Part shown: piece by piece, positions 55,829 through 64,000 of the stretch
Position numbering within the stretch: the first letter of the stretch is position 1
Layout of the letters: each line of letters begins with the position of its first letter
Source of the DNA: Flavihumibacter petaseus NBRC 106054
GTDB taxonomy: Bacteria; Bacteroidota; Bacteroidia; Chitinophagales; Chitinophagaceae
Direction of reading: 5' to 3'
Assembly (NCBI RefSeq): GCF_000974785.1
Contig: NZ_BBWV01000004.1
Location: 372,001 to 436,000 of the forward strand
Length of the DNA: 64,000 bases
Position numbers and translations under genes: made by a program
The notes under the pieces: model-generated
Database searches by the model: none
What the model was told of the DNA's origin: nothing
What the model saw: only the letters and a program-made list of their open reading frames with translations

Positions 55829-56866
55829 TTAGTAAGACCAGAGGTCCTGTTCGTAGTTGAAAATTTTGTCCTTGATATTTTCACCTTCCAGGAGACGCAG
55901 GATCGGATCCTTGATGTAGGTCATGATAAATGCATCACTGGGGTTATCAATCGTAGACTTGATGATCCGGCTGGAGAACATTCTGCTTTCGAACAGCTCT
56001 TCCCAGCTCATACGGGCACCGAAGTTTTTGCCATTATAAGCTTCATAACGAGCCAGCAGGGGGCGCATGTCGGGATAATAAACCCAGAACAGTGGCGTCA
56101 CGTCCCTTAAGCTTCCATCAGCATTCTTGATGGTTTTCAGGGGAGCAATACCGAGGATGCGCACGTGCAGACGGGAAGACTCCTTATCGAAAACAACTTC
56201 TTCCTTGATCCAGTATTTTTCAATATTCTCAGGGTTGAACTCGTTCACGATAATACTGTCCTTCATGATGCCTTTGGAACCATCCGGGTCTTGTATCCAG
56301 TCAGGGATCTGAATGGTCTGGGGTTCACCCACGAGTTGTTTTGCAATCTCACCAATGGTGATGGGAGTGGTAAAACGGTCGTCGATCGGGTTAAAGGCAG
56401 TCAGTTCGCCGGACTTCAATGAATTCAGCAGGATGTTGATGAAACGCTGGTTACCATTATCATCGTCTGCCTTGTACATGAAGGGAAGGTTCATCTTTTC
56501 GTGGATGTCGATCTCCCTCCACAGACGCTGGCGGTAAACCGCATCGTCCTCACGGATATGTTCATACGTCAACGGAATCCTTTCTTTCACCAGGTTGCGT
56601 TCGATCGCATTGTCGTTACGAAGCGATTTACGTACCGGACCGAGGTCGAAAGTTGGTTCTGGCGCTACCAGCGGAACAGTGTCCTGAACAGCCGGGGCCT
56701 GTGTTAACGCAGCAGCATTGCCACTTTTGCTTTTATTCGTACTTGTCTTCTTGGCCGTCGTCCTTTTTTTGGCTGTCCGGCTTTTCTTCGCCTGCGCATC
56801 GGCAGTGCTGACAAACAGCCCCATAGCGGCGACCACAAGACAGAGTTGGATGATACGGTTTTTCAT
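55829..56866 (-). CDS. gldN: type IX secretion/gliding protein GldN
   Basis: 345 residues with a signal peptide (VVAAMGLFVSTADAQ) and a Lys/Thr-rich segment (about 25-50, KKSRTAKKRTTAKKTSTNKS) before the GldN domain (YEHIREDDAVYRQRLWREID, WIQDPDGSKGIMKDSIIV, IAPLKTIKNADG). GldN joins GldK to form the outer-membrane ring of the type IX system. It is the last gene of gldKLMN. The basic linker is longer than usual. Confidence 0.95.
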   Translation of the reverse strand: MKNRIIQLCLVVAAMGLFVSTADAQAKKSRTAKKRTTAKKTSTNKSKSGNAAALTQAPAVQDTVPLVAPEPTFDLGPVRKSLRNDNAIERNLVKERIPLTYEHIREDDAVYRQRLWREIDIHEKMNLPFMYKADDDNGNQRFINILLNSLKSGELTAFNPIDDRFTTPITIGEIAKQLVGEPQTIQIPDWIQDPDGSKGIMKDSIIVNEFNPENIEKYWIKEEVVFDKESSRLHVRILGIAPLKTIKNADGSLRDVTPLFWVYYPDMRPLLARYEAYNGKNFGARMSWEELFESRMFSSRIIKSTIDNPSDAFIMTYIKDPILRLLEGENIKDKIFNYEQDLWSY

Positions 56867-56888
56867 TTTATGCCAGTTTTATCAATGC

Positions 56889-58427
56889 TTATTTCAGGTT
56901 AAAGAAGATACCGGGCAGTTCGCGCACTTTGCCATCAGGACCTTTTACACGGATCTGATCGAAGAAGATGCTTGAACCGGGTGTAGCCATGCTAATGATC
57001 TGTGCTGCACTTCCTGTCCAACGGGCACCATCATTCGGAGCCTGACGGTAAACCTGGAACGCGCCACCATTTGCACCAACTACATAACTCAGTACATCAT
57101 ATTTTGCTTCAAATTCAGAATCAAGTAGTTTAGCCAATACACCACCCATCGCTTTGAATTGTGCAGCTCCCATTGAACCTCCACGGCTGTTTCCTACAGT
57201 TGCAGTCGGGTCAGGCAGGTTTTTACAACGCAGCGGGAAGGAGGTTGTTTTGCCGTCAACGGTTACTTTCAGTTCACCGGGGCCCATTTTAGAAGGCTTG
57301 ATGATATAACGGTCGCCGCCAGCAGGGCTAATGGTACCGTTGGTAAAGGAAACATTCATTTTCTCTTTACCTGCAGAACCTGCAGACACCATTACCGGGT
57401 TATCCACTGCCATATACACCACGTTCATTTTCTCCAGGAAAACAGAGGCTCCGGAAGGAACACCTACAGTGTAGGTTACGTCTTTGGTAGTGGTTTTATC
57501 TTCACCGGTGTTCGGGTCTTTGTAAGCTACCACAACTTTTACAGTGTGCTCGCCGGCGCCATTTACAGTTGTCTTATAGATGGCAGAACCGTCGGGGTTG
57601 GTAGTTACTTTTGCACCATTCACGGTTACGGAAGGAAGCGCTTCAGTTGAGAACGCACCGATTCCGGAAGTGATCACCAGTTCCTGGCCAGGCATCAGGT
57701 ATTGTGAGTTCTGGGAAGCGAAGGCCTCGAATTTATCGAGCTTGAACTTCACTTTACCGATCTGCTGGTAGAAATGATCTACCACGATCGCTTCAGAATT
57801 CTTCACATCATTCTGGAATTTGCTCAGGATGGTCAGGGCAGCAATGGTTGGAGTCATGTGGAAATAAGCAGACTTCCATTCTTTGCTGGTAGTAGAACCA
57901 GTCTGAGACTTGGGGATGGAAAGATCAAGCGGCAGTGATTTTTCAATCGCAGCCCTTTGGTCTTCCGGGATCACATTCAGAAGGTTTGTTTTGAAAGCCT
58001 TCAGCCTGTTTTCCAGCTCAACACCATCTTTACCTTCCACCAGCATCCGGGTAGCAGCGTCGAGATTGTCTTCGCTGAATTTTTCTTCCGGTGTACCGAT
58101 GTTTTCGCCTTTAGCTTCTTTCTTCAGGCGGGTTTTCAGGTCGTTAATATAGTTAGAGAGATCATCAGACAGCTTCTGTGCTTCCTGGGCTTTTGGAAAC
58201 CACTTGTTGGCATTTTCAGCGGTCTTGGGATCACTCAGCGCTTCTTTGAAAGCTTCAAAGATTGAAGCGTTTTTCTTATCAACTACCGCATTGGCGGTAG
58301 TGATGCTATTGTTTACGGTTTTGAAAGCGTTCAGGATTTCAGATGACACGTTCAATGCAAGTAGCGCGGTAAGCACCAAATACATCATGTTGATCATCTT
58401 CTGCCTGGGCTCTTTAGGTAAGGCCAT
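56889..58427 (-). CDS. gldM: type IX secretion/gliding motor protein GldM
   Basis: 512 residues: one N-terminal membrane helix (about 13-31, MMYLVLTALLALNVSSEIL), then a long periplasmic region of four domains, with Ig-like repeats and the C-terminal domain (DSEFEAKYDVLSYVVG). GldM together with GldL forms the proton-driven motor that powers T9SS. The start MALPKEPRQKMINMMYLV is the conserved GldM opening. It follows gldL after 71 bp. Confidence 0.97.
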   Translation of the reverse strand: MALPKEPRQKMINMMYLVLTALLALNVSSEILNAFKTVNNSITTANAVVDKKNASIFEAFKEALSDPKTAENANKWFPKAQEAQKLSDDLSNYINDLKTRLKKEAKGENIGTPEEKFSEDNLDAATRMLVEGKDGVELENRLKAFKTNLLNVIPEDQRAAIEKSLPLDLSIPKSQTGSTTSKEWKSAYFHMTPTIAALTILSKFQNDVKNSEAIVVDHFYQQIGKVKFKLDKFEAFASQNSQYLMPGQELVITSGIGAFSTEALPSVTVNGAKVTTNPDGSAIYKTTVNGAGEHTVKVVVAYKDPNTGEDKTTTKDVTYTVGVPSGASVFLEKMNVVYMAVDNPVMVSAGSAGKEKMNVSFTNGTISPAGGDRYIIKPSKMGPGELKVTVDGKTTSFPLRCKNLPDPTATVGNSRGGSMGAAQFKAMGGVLAKLLDSEFEAKYDVLSYVVGANGGAFQVYRQAPNDGARWTGSAAQIISMATPGSSIFFDQIRVKGPDGKVRELPGIFFNLK

Positions 58428-58498
58428 GGATCTGGGATTTAAATGTTGTCAATCTGTTATTCAATGTTCGTCAAGGTTGGCTGGTAAAAGGTGCGGGA

Positions 58499-59266
58499 TT
58501 AAGCGCGACCCTGCATTGCACTCAACATGTTGCCATAAACCTGGTTAAGGTTGCCGAGGTTCTTGGCCAGCAAAGTGATTTGCTCCTTGGTTTTGTTAGC
58601 ATCTTCAACACTTCCCTGCATGGCCTGTGAAGCCTGGGCGAGGTTGCTGTAGAAGTTGTTCATTGCTTTCAGATGGTTATTCGTATCCTGCAGTTCCAGC
58701 TCATAGATAGTGTTCAGTGAACCCAGGTTTTTGGTCAGGGTCTGAACCTGAGAATGGAATTGCTTGGTAGACTCAGATGCATCATTGAAAGACTGCATGG
58801 TCGCAGCGCTCTTGGTATATGCGTCTTTCATCTGACCGAGTGCACCGGCAGCTTCTTTCGTTTTAGAAGCGTACTCGTTGGTAGCTGCTACAACGTCAGA
58901 AACGTCTTTCATTTGATTTACAGTAGTACCGAGTTTGTTGAAACCTTCGCTGAGTTTTTTCAGGTTGGTCGGAGTGATATCAGCTTCCTGCATCATTTTG
59001 TCCAGGCTCTGCAGGGCGGGGTTACCACTGGTACCGCCAGCCATTTTCGGAAGTGCTTCTGCCAGGGCAGCCATTTCCTGGCCGGGAGGCGGGAGCAATG
59101 CATAGATCAGGAAGATCGCCGCTTCGGTCAACAGACCAACGGTCAACATGATATCGGCAAACGATTTGTGCAGGATTTTAGCCCAGGCTCCGAAGATTAC
59201 CACCGCGGCGCCAACGCACACTACAACGTTTACCAGTCTTTCAGTAGATTTAGATGTACCAGCCAT
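58499..59266 (-). CDS. gldL: type IX secretion/gliding motor protein GldL
   Basis: 255 residues. Two membrane helices near the N-terminus (about 12-27 and 38-56), with the Glu of TVGLLTEAAIFLIYAL in the second helix as the probable proton-carrying residue. A coiled-coil cytoplasmic tail (about 100-250) is also present. GldL is the stator-like proton channel part of the T9SS motor. It lies 113 bp downstream of gldK. Confidence 0.96.
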   Translation of the reverse strand: MAGTSKSTERLVNVVVCVGAAVVIFGAWAKILHKSFADIMLTVGLLTEAAIFLIYALLPPPGQEMAALAEALPKMAGGTSGNPALQSLDKMMQEADITPTNLKKLSEGFNKLGTTVNQMKDVSDVVAATNEYASKTKEAAGALGQMKDAYTKSAATMQSFNDASESTKQFHSQVQTLTKNLGSLNTIYELELQDTNNHLKAMNNFYSNLAQASQAMQGSVEDANKTKEQITLLAKNLGNLNQVYGNMLSAMQGRA

Positions 59267-59379
59267 AGTTTTAAAGTTTAGATTGCTTTTGTTAAAGGGT
59301 TTAGATAATAGTATACCGTTTTGATTATTTCAATCAATTAATTAAATAAGAGTTTGTCCTTTAGAAATTTGCTATAAGC

Positions 59380-60678
59380 TTATTTTTTGCCTTTGCCCTG
59401 CATGGGAGGAAGATCGATCACTGTACGGAAGCCGATGTAAGATTTGGCAGTATCCTGGTACTCATAAGAGCGTGTACCTGTCTGCAGGAAGTAGCCAACA
59501 TCTTTCCAGCTGCCGCCGCGCAATACTTTACGCTTCATCCGGGGAGGATCTGAATCCTTCGCGTTGTAACGGATGTCGGGGTTCATGTCATGCTGAAAGT
59601 TGTAACCGCCTTCGTAGTAGAGTGAAGAAGTCCATTCTGCAACGTTACCTGCCATGTTATACAGACCGAAATCGTTAGGCCAGTAAGCATCGGCACGAAC
59701 AGTGTAGAATCCGCCATCTTCGGGATAGTTACCACGGCCGGGTTTGAAGTTGGCCAGGAGACATCCTTTCTTATTACGGAGGTAATAGTTACCCCAGGGG
59801 AACATTGATTGTGAACGGCCGCCGCGGGCTGCATATTCCCACTCTGCTTCAGTTGGCAGGCGGAAATCGGATTCCTGAGCGCGCTTCTTGCTGGCCAGGA
59901 AAGCATTCAGATAATGTGTTCTCCACTCGCAGAAGGCAGTAGCCTGGTTCCAGTTTACACCTACAACAGGGTAGTTGCCAAACGCAGGGTGAGAGAAATA
60001 ACGCTTCGTCATGGGCTCATTGTAAGAGTAGGCGAAGTCACGGATCCATACCAGGGTATCCGGATAGATACGTACATCTTTCTTTACGATGAACTGGGAA
60101 CGGGGTTTACCCGCATTTTCCCTTCTGGCAGCATCTTTATTATCGAAAATCTCGGAATGATAGATAAGCTTGGAGGCATCGATCTCTTTCTTGCCGAAAA
60201 TCCGGTTCTCAGGAGAGAGGATCAGCTGGTCGATTTTCTCAACAGTAGCTTTATCGCCCCATTTAATAGTATTCGCCTTATTCCAGTCCACATAATCAAC
60301 TCCATCAGCATTCTTCACAAAACCCATCAGCTTTGCTGCTGTAGAATCACGTACCCAGTAAACAAACTGGCGGTATTCGTTGTTGGTGATTTCAGTTGCA
60401 TCCATCCAGAATCCATTGATAGACACCTGCTTATTCCTTGCTGTAAAGGCAAAGTTGATGTCTTCATCGCTGGGACCCATGTGGAAGGTTCCAGGCGGTA
60501 CGTAGACCATTCCGGGTGGCTTGGGCATGGAGTATTTGTTGCCGGCAGACACACCGTGCAACTGACCGTCTTGGGGAACTCCGTTTCCTTTGGAGCTCTT
60601 CCCCAACTTGCCGCAACTCACCACCAGCGTGGACAAAGCCGCCAATGTGAGTAGTGTGGACAGGTTTTTCATTTTCAT
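59380..60678 (-). CDS. gldK: type IX secretion lipoprotein GldK
   Basis: 432 residues from ATG 60678; the longer frame begins inside the promoter region. Lipobox VVSC with Cys about 22 gives an outer-membrane lipoprotein. The body is an FGE-sulfatase-like domain (PPGMVYVPPGTFHMGPSDED, FRLPTEAEWEYAARGGRSQS, VLRGGSWKDVGYFLQ), as in all GldK/PorK proteins, with no enzymatic role known. It forms periplasmic rings with GldN. It heads the gldKLMN operon. Confidence 0.96.
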   Translation of the reverse strand: MKMKNLSTLLTLAALSTLVVSCGKLGKSSKGNGVPQDGQLHGVSAGNKYSMPKPPGMVYVPPGTFHMGPSDEDINFAFTARNKQVSINGFWMDATEITNNEYRQFVYWVRDSTAAKLMGFVKNADGVDYVDWNKANTIKWGDKATVEKIDQLILSPENRIFGKKEIDASKLIYHSEIFDNKDAARRENAGKPRSQFIVKKDVRIYPDTLVWIRDFAYSYNEPMTKRYFSHPAFGNYPVVGVNWNQATAFCEWRTHYLNAFLASKKRAQESDFRLPTEAEWEYAARGGRSQSMFPWGNYYLRNKKGCLLANFKPGRGNYPEDGGFYTVRADAYWPNDFGLYNMAGNVAEWTSSLYYEGGYNFQHDMNPDIRYNAKDSDPPRMKRKVLRGGSWKDVGYFLQTGTRSYEYQDTAKSYIGFRTVIDLPPMQGKGKK

Positions 60679-60697
60679 AATATTAAAGGGTAGTGGG

Positions 60698-60705
60698 CAA
60701 ATATA
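60698..60705 (-). promoter_or_regulatory. -7 promoter element of gldKLMN
   Basis: The minus strand reads TATATTTG, a full TAnnTTTG match, about 20 bp before the gldK ATG. A TTG lies about 22 bp further upstream at a position suited to the -33 element. Confidence 0.6.
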
Positions 60706-60837
60706 ATATTTTGTCAACATCGACTTCCAAGTTTATAATTTAATGCCTATTCTATCAATCACTTGTGATCCACGTACAATTTTAACGGTTGTTTAGCGGG
60801 AATTATTGCGTTTCCCCCTAAAATTATGACTGCCTTA

Positions 60838-62856
60838 CTATAACTGACGCAACATGGCTGTCACCGTCTCCACTGGCTGAAGACAGGAATAGTTCTGGCA
60901 AACATAGATCAAACTGGTAGCGGAAGGCTTGTTTCGCAAAAGCGGGTAAGCTAAATTTTCATGGGTGGCCGACTGGAAGATATGATTCGGAATAAAATTA
61001 GCTAATATTTCAATCCGCAAAGCATCCACCGCAGGTCCCACTGCAACAATTTCTGCACACCCTTCTACCTCCAACAGCCACCCCGAAGCCCAGGTTCCAA
61101 AAGAACCGGGATAACGGGTTACTGCCTTACCCAGACTGGCCACCATCCGGCTGGCATGGCTGATCCATTCCTGCCTGTCCAGAATTTTTCCCAGGTAACG
61201 CAGATTCCACTGCATGACCGCATTTCCCGAGGGAACTGCCGCATCATAAATCTCTCTCTTCCTTACTACAACGTCTTTTTGCCCCGCTGAAGTATAGAAA
61301 AAGAGATTATTTGTTTCATCCCCAAAATGTTGAAATACCCATTCTGTAAGTTGTCCTGCCTTTTCCAGATACGCCTGATTCCCCGTAATTTCCTGCAGGT
61401 AAATCAAAGCCTGTACCAAGTATGCAAAGTCATCCAGGAATCCGGGAAACTTAACGATTCCGCCCTTGTAGGTATGCCGTAATCCCCTTTCCGGGTCCTG
61501 AAATACCTGAAGCATCCAGTTCATATTCCTGGTGGCAAGTTCCCGGTAAGCCTCGTTACCCGTCGCAGCAAAAGCTTTGGAACAGGCCGTATTCATCAGT
61601 GCATTCCAGGACAGAATCTGCTTGTCATCCAGTGACGGCCTGATCCTGTGTGACCGCCGTTCCATCAGGCGACTACTGATTGTCAATAACTTATGTTCCC
61701 ATTTTGCTGTCTCCATGCCGTGTTTACGGGCAAAATCATCCTTATCCTGTTTCCGGGTCAGAATGTTGATCCCTTCCCAGTTACCCTCACTGGTTACGCC
61801 AAACCAGTCAGCTGCCAGTGCTGCGTCAGCTCCCAGCACTTCCTCCAGTTCCCCCAGTTCCCACACATAATATTTCCCTTCTTCCCCCTCCGAATCTGCA
61901 TCCAGTGCAGCATAAAACCCTCCCTCAGGTGACAATAGCTCCCGGGTTACAAATTCCATAGTGTGGTCAATGGTTTCCCGGTATAAACTGTGGTGACTTA
62001 CCTGGCTGGCATCCGCAAGCACCCCAATGAATAAGGCCTGATCATATAACATTTTTTCAAAATGCGGAATCAGCCACTCATTGTCCGTTGCATACCTCGC
62101 CAATCCACCGCCCAGCTGATCATAAATGCCGCCCCTGATCATTTTGTCAAGACTAAGAAATGCATGGTCGCGAACAGCAGGAGTCGGATGGAAATAATCG
62201 TATTGTAGCAAAAACGCGATGCTCTGTGTCTGCGGAAACTTTGGCGCCCTTCCGAAACCACCATCGGTTCTGTCTGCCGTCTGCATCAGCGCAGCCGACA
62301 TGTCATGGACCGAAGCCGTGGTAAACATCCCCTCTTCCTGGTTCGTCTGACCAAACAAACTCGACTGTTCCAGGTGCCGGGTCAGGTTTTCCGCCTGGTG
62401 CCCGATTTCTTCCCGGCGATTCTCCCAGGCTTCACTGACGCCATTCAAAACATCCGTCCAGCTCGGTCGGTTAAATGCGGCACGGGGTGGGAAATAAGTA
62501 CCCCCATAAAAAGGCTTTCCTTCCGGTGTCAGAAAAACATTCAGCGGCCAGCCTCCGGATCCTGTCATGGACTGCACTGCATCCATATAAATGTGATCCA
62601 GGTCCGGCCTTTCTTCCCGGTCTATCTTGATGTTCACAAAGGATTTATTCATGAGCACAGCCACTTCGCGATCCTCAAAACTTTCCCTTTCCATTACATG
62701 ACACCAGTGGCAGGCTGCATATCCGATGCTTACCAGTATTGGTTTTTGCTGGTCACGGGCAAGCGCAAGCGCTTCTTCACTCCAGGGATACCAGTCCACC
62801 GGATTGTGTACGTGCTGCAGCAGGTAGGGGCTGTTTTCGCCCGAAAGATGATTCAT
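60838..62856 (-). CDS. DUF255 (YyaL/SSP411-like) thioredoxin-domain protein
   Basis: 672 residues. The N-terminal thioredoxin-like domain has a CxxC motif ([17 protein letters not shown], about 46-63), and the remainder is an (alpha/alpha)6 barrel like the N-acylglucosamine 2-epimerase/glycosidase group ([34 protein letters not shown]). Length and order match bacterial YyaL. The cellular role is unsettled; a cytoplasmic redox or sugar-processing role has been proposed for relatives. It is a single gene, 159 bp upstream of gldK on the same strand. Confidence 0.93.
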   Translation of the reverse strand: MNHLSGENSPYLLQHVHNPVDWYPWSEEALALARDQQKPILVSIGYAACHWCHVMERESFEDREVAVLMNKSFVNIKIDREERPDLDHIYMDAVQSMTGSGGWPLNVFLTPEGKPFYGGTYFPPRAAFNRPSWTDVLNGVSEAWENRREEIGHQAENLTRHLEQSSLFGQTNQEEGMFTTASVHDMSAALMQTADRTDGGFGRAPKFPQTQSIAFLLQYDYFHPTPAVRDHAFLSLDKMIRGGIYDQLGGGLARYATDNEWLIPHFEKMLYDQALFIGVLADASQVSHHSLYRETIDHTMEFVTRELLSPEGGFYAALDADSEGEEGKYYVWELGELEEVLGADAALAADWFGVTSEGNWEGINILTRKQDKDDFARKHGMETAKWEHKLLTISSRLMERRSHRIRPSLDDKQILSWNALMNTACSKAFAATGNEAYRELATRNMNWMLQVFQDPERGLRHTYKGGIVKFPGFLDDFAYLVQALIYLQEITGNQAYLEKAGQLTEWVFQHFGDETNNLFFYTSAGQKDVVVRKREIYDAAVPSGNAVMQWNLRYLGKILDRQEWISHASRMVASLGKAVTRYPGSFGTWASGWLLEVEGCAEIVAVGPAVDALRIEILANFIPNHIFQSATHENLAYPLLRNKPSATSLIYVCQNYSCLQPVETVTAMLRQL

Positions 62857-63251
62857 AACTTTTCAGCATTCAACTGCTAAAATAGAAAAAGCATAAAGGT
62901 GAACAGAAATTGAAGTTATACGAGGGACGGATTCTGGTTGGTTAGGGAAGATTGCCGGTACATGAAAATGACAACAATCTTGATTTGTTGGGTGACAACC
63001 TTTGGTTGTATTTCCGTTGCGCGGGTGCATTTGCCGGAAAACAGTCCAATTTCAGGGTAAACCTACAGCCGACCCCCAGCAAAACAACATCCGTCCCTAT
63101 GCAAACCCACCCTTTCGCTGTAGGATCGGTGCAGGTCGGCTGTTGGTCGGCTGTTGGTCGGCAGCCAGCCGACCCAATGAAAGAAACCTCTCTGCCACAG
63201 GAAAAGCCAACATTTTTGTTTTATCGGGCAACAATCTTAAATTTCTGAACA
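62857..63251. other. 395-bp non-coding region with 11-bp repeats and inverted repeats
   Basis: No credible gene; a 98-codon frame at 62952 is built from the repeats. Contains CAGCCGACC (63066-63074), the three-unit array at 63134-63166 and the hairpin at 63156-63174. The start of the SMP-30 gene follows. Confidence 0.7.
63134..63174 (+). repeat. Three-copy 11-bp array GGTCGGCTGTT with hairpin
   Basis: GGTCGGCTGTT, GGTCGGCTGTT and GGTCGGCAGCC are contiguous. The third unit plus following bases forms a perfect hairpin (GGTCGGC with GCCGACC, loop AGCCA). A complementary CAGCCGACC lies 60 bp upstream and could pair with any of the units. Confidence 0.8.
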
Positions 63252-64000
63252 ATGAAGTTAATTACAGCAATCTTGCTCCTGCCCGCACTCGCCTTTGGTC
63301 AGCAATTCACCGGCAAAATTGTAACTGTGGATCCGGCCTTTGAGAAACTGGTTCCCGCTACTGCAAAGGTTGAAATTCTCTCCACCGGGTTTCAGTGGTC
63401 AGAAGGCCCCGTTTGGGTAAAGGACAGTGGTTACCTGTTGTTCTCTGATGTGAAGCGGAATACGATCTTTCAGTGGAGAGGCGGATCAGGTCTGAGTGAA
63501 TTCCTCATGCCCTCCGGATATACAGGCAGGCTGCCGTACAGTTCCGAGCCCGGCAGCAACGGCCTGCTGATCAACCAGGCCGGCGAACTGGTCACCTGTG
63601 AACATGGCGACCGCCGTATTGCTGCGATGCCATTGTCCGGCGGTGGCAAAAGGACATTGGCAGACAATTACCAGGGAAAAAGACTCAATAGCCCCAATGA
63701 TATCGTACAGGGGAAAAACGGAGACTATTACTTCACGGATCCTGCTTATGGAATGCCCCCGGGTACAGCACATCAGCCAATGGGATTGTACCGCCTCTCT
63801 ACGGAAGGCAAGGTTTATCTTATTGATGAGTATTTAGCACCAAACGGTGTTGCCATGTCTCCGGATGGAAAGACACTTTACCTGGCACAATCGCATGATG
63901 AAAAGCCCTTTATCATGGCTTATCCGGTTCAACCCGACGGCAGTGTGGGCAAAGCAAAATTATTCTATGATGCTACGCCATTGCTGAAGGCGGGTCTTAA
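63252..64000 (+). CDS. SMP-30/gluconolactonase family exported protein, 3'-truncated
   Basis: 249 complete codons from ATG 63252 to the window end. Signal peptide (ITAILLLPALAFGQ) then a beta-propeller: FQWSEGPVWVKDSGYLLFSD, the metal-binding Asn and Asp in LNSPNDIVQGKNGDYYFTDP, and PNGVAMSPDGKTLYLAQS. The family hydrolyses sugar lactones (for example gluconolactone) with a divalent metal. Probably periplasmic. The stop is beyond the window. The upstream 395 bp hold the repeat array that may influence it. Confidence 0.9.
   Translation, partial: MKLITAILLLPALAFGQQFTGKIVTVDPAFEKLVPATAKVEILSTGFQWSEGPVWVKDSGYLLFSDVKRNTIFQWRGGSGLSEFLMPSGYTGRLPYSSEPGSNGLLINQAGELVTCEHGDRRIAAMPLSGGGKRTLADNYQGKRLNSPNDIVQGKNGDYYFTDPAYGMPPGTAHQPMGLYRLSTEGKVYLIDEYLAPNGVAMSPDGKTLYLAQSHDEKPFIMAYPVQPDGSVGKAKLFYDATPLLKAGL

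Noticed and set aside
62952-63248. 98-codon frame upstream of the SMP-30 gene
   Set aside because: Its sequence is produced by the 11-bp repeats and the region shows no coding pattern.

Overview
This window reads as ordinary chromosome from a member of the Bacteroidota, most likely the family Chitinophagaceae. Evidence: a complete gldK-gldL-gldM-gldN type IX secretion cluster, TonB-dependent receptors with carboxypeptidase-like N-terminal domains, many Gln-ended signal peptides (xxAQ), ECF sigma factors followed by envelope-spanning partners, and promoters matching the Bacteroidota -7 element TAnnTTTG. Shine-Dalgarno sequences look scarce (greA is an exception). I found no tRNA, rRNA, CRISPR array, insertion sequence or prophage.

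Layout. 1-3.4 kb (minus): HIT protein, exported MORN-like protein, greA, 2-hydroxyacid dehydrogenase, rsmA. 3.4-5.4 kb (plus): pdxA and a T9SS-cargo-like protein. 5.4-9.4 kb (minus): a regulator/exported protein/TonB receptor trio and a small lipoprotein. 9.7-14 kb (minus): atpB-E-F-H-A without atpG. 14-18.1 kb (minus): an MsbA-like ABC exporter and a large exported protein with a possible clan CD peptidase site. 18.2-27.7 kb: a phosphate-response island with a PhoB/PhoR-like pair, a beta-helix lipoprotein and TonB receptor operon, an OprP-like porin, DUF47 and PiT. 27.7-30.7 kb: rfbA, galE and a lone C-terminal transketolase half. 30.7-32.5 kb: an ECF sigma / putative anti-sigma / Spy-like operon. 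32.5-39.2 kb (minus): mreB-mreC-mreD-mrdA-rodA plus an MBL hydrolase. 39.4-50.7 kb: metabolic genes (fucosidase, tryptophan dioxygenase, purD, POT transporter, apaG, icd, SUI1, nadC, DUF4783, gpmI, haem-binding protein). 50.9-53.8 kb: a second ECF sigma operon whose second gene joins an anti-sigma-like cytoplasmic tail, one transmembrane helix and an outer-membrane barrel in one chain. Then uvrC, gldNMLK, a DUF255 thioredoxin-domain protein and the start of an SMP-30-family gene.

The most striking non-coding signal is a pair of tandem 11-bp repeat arrays (six copies at 24489-24554, four at 1020-1063). Both share one core, lie exactly 6 bp upstream of a TAnnTTTG box and point the same way relative to the gene. 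The six-copy array drives the TonB receptor beside the PhoBR-like pair, so I read this as the organism's Pho box; the four-copy array would place the 297-1001 gene in the same regulon. Two other 11-bp arrays (50898-50941 and 63134-63166) and a family of 8-bp GTTTNNNN arrays just after stop codons remain unexplained. Reported starts differ from the longest possible frame where a -7 box, signal peptide or family comparison favours an internal start; this is stated in each entry.
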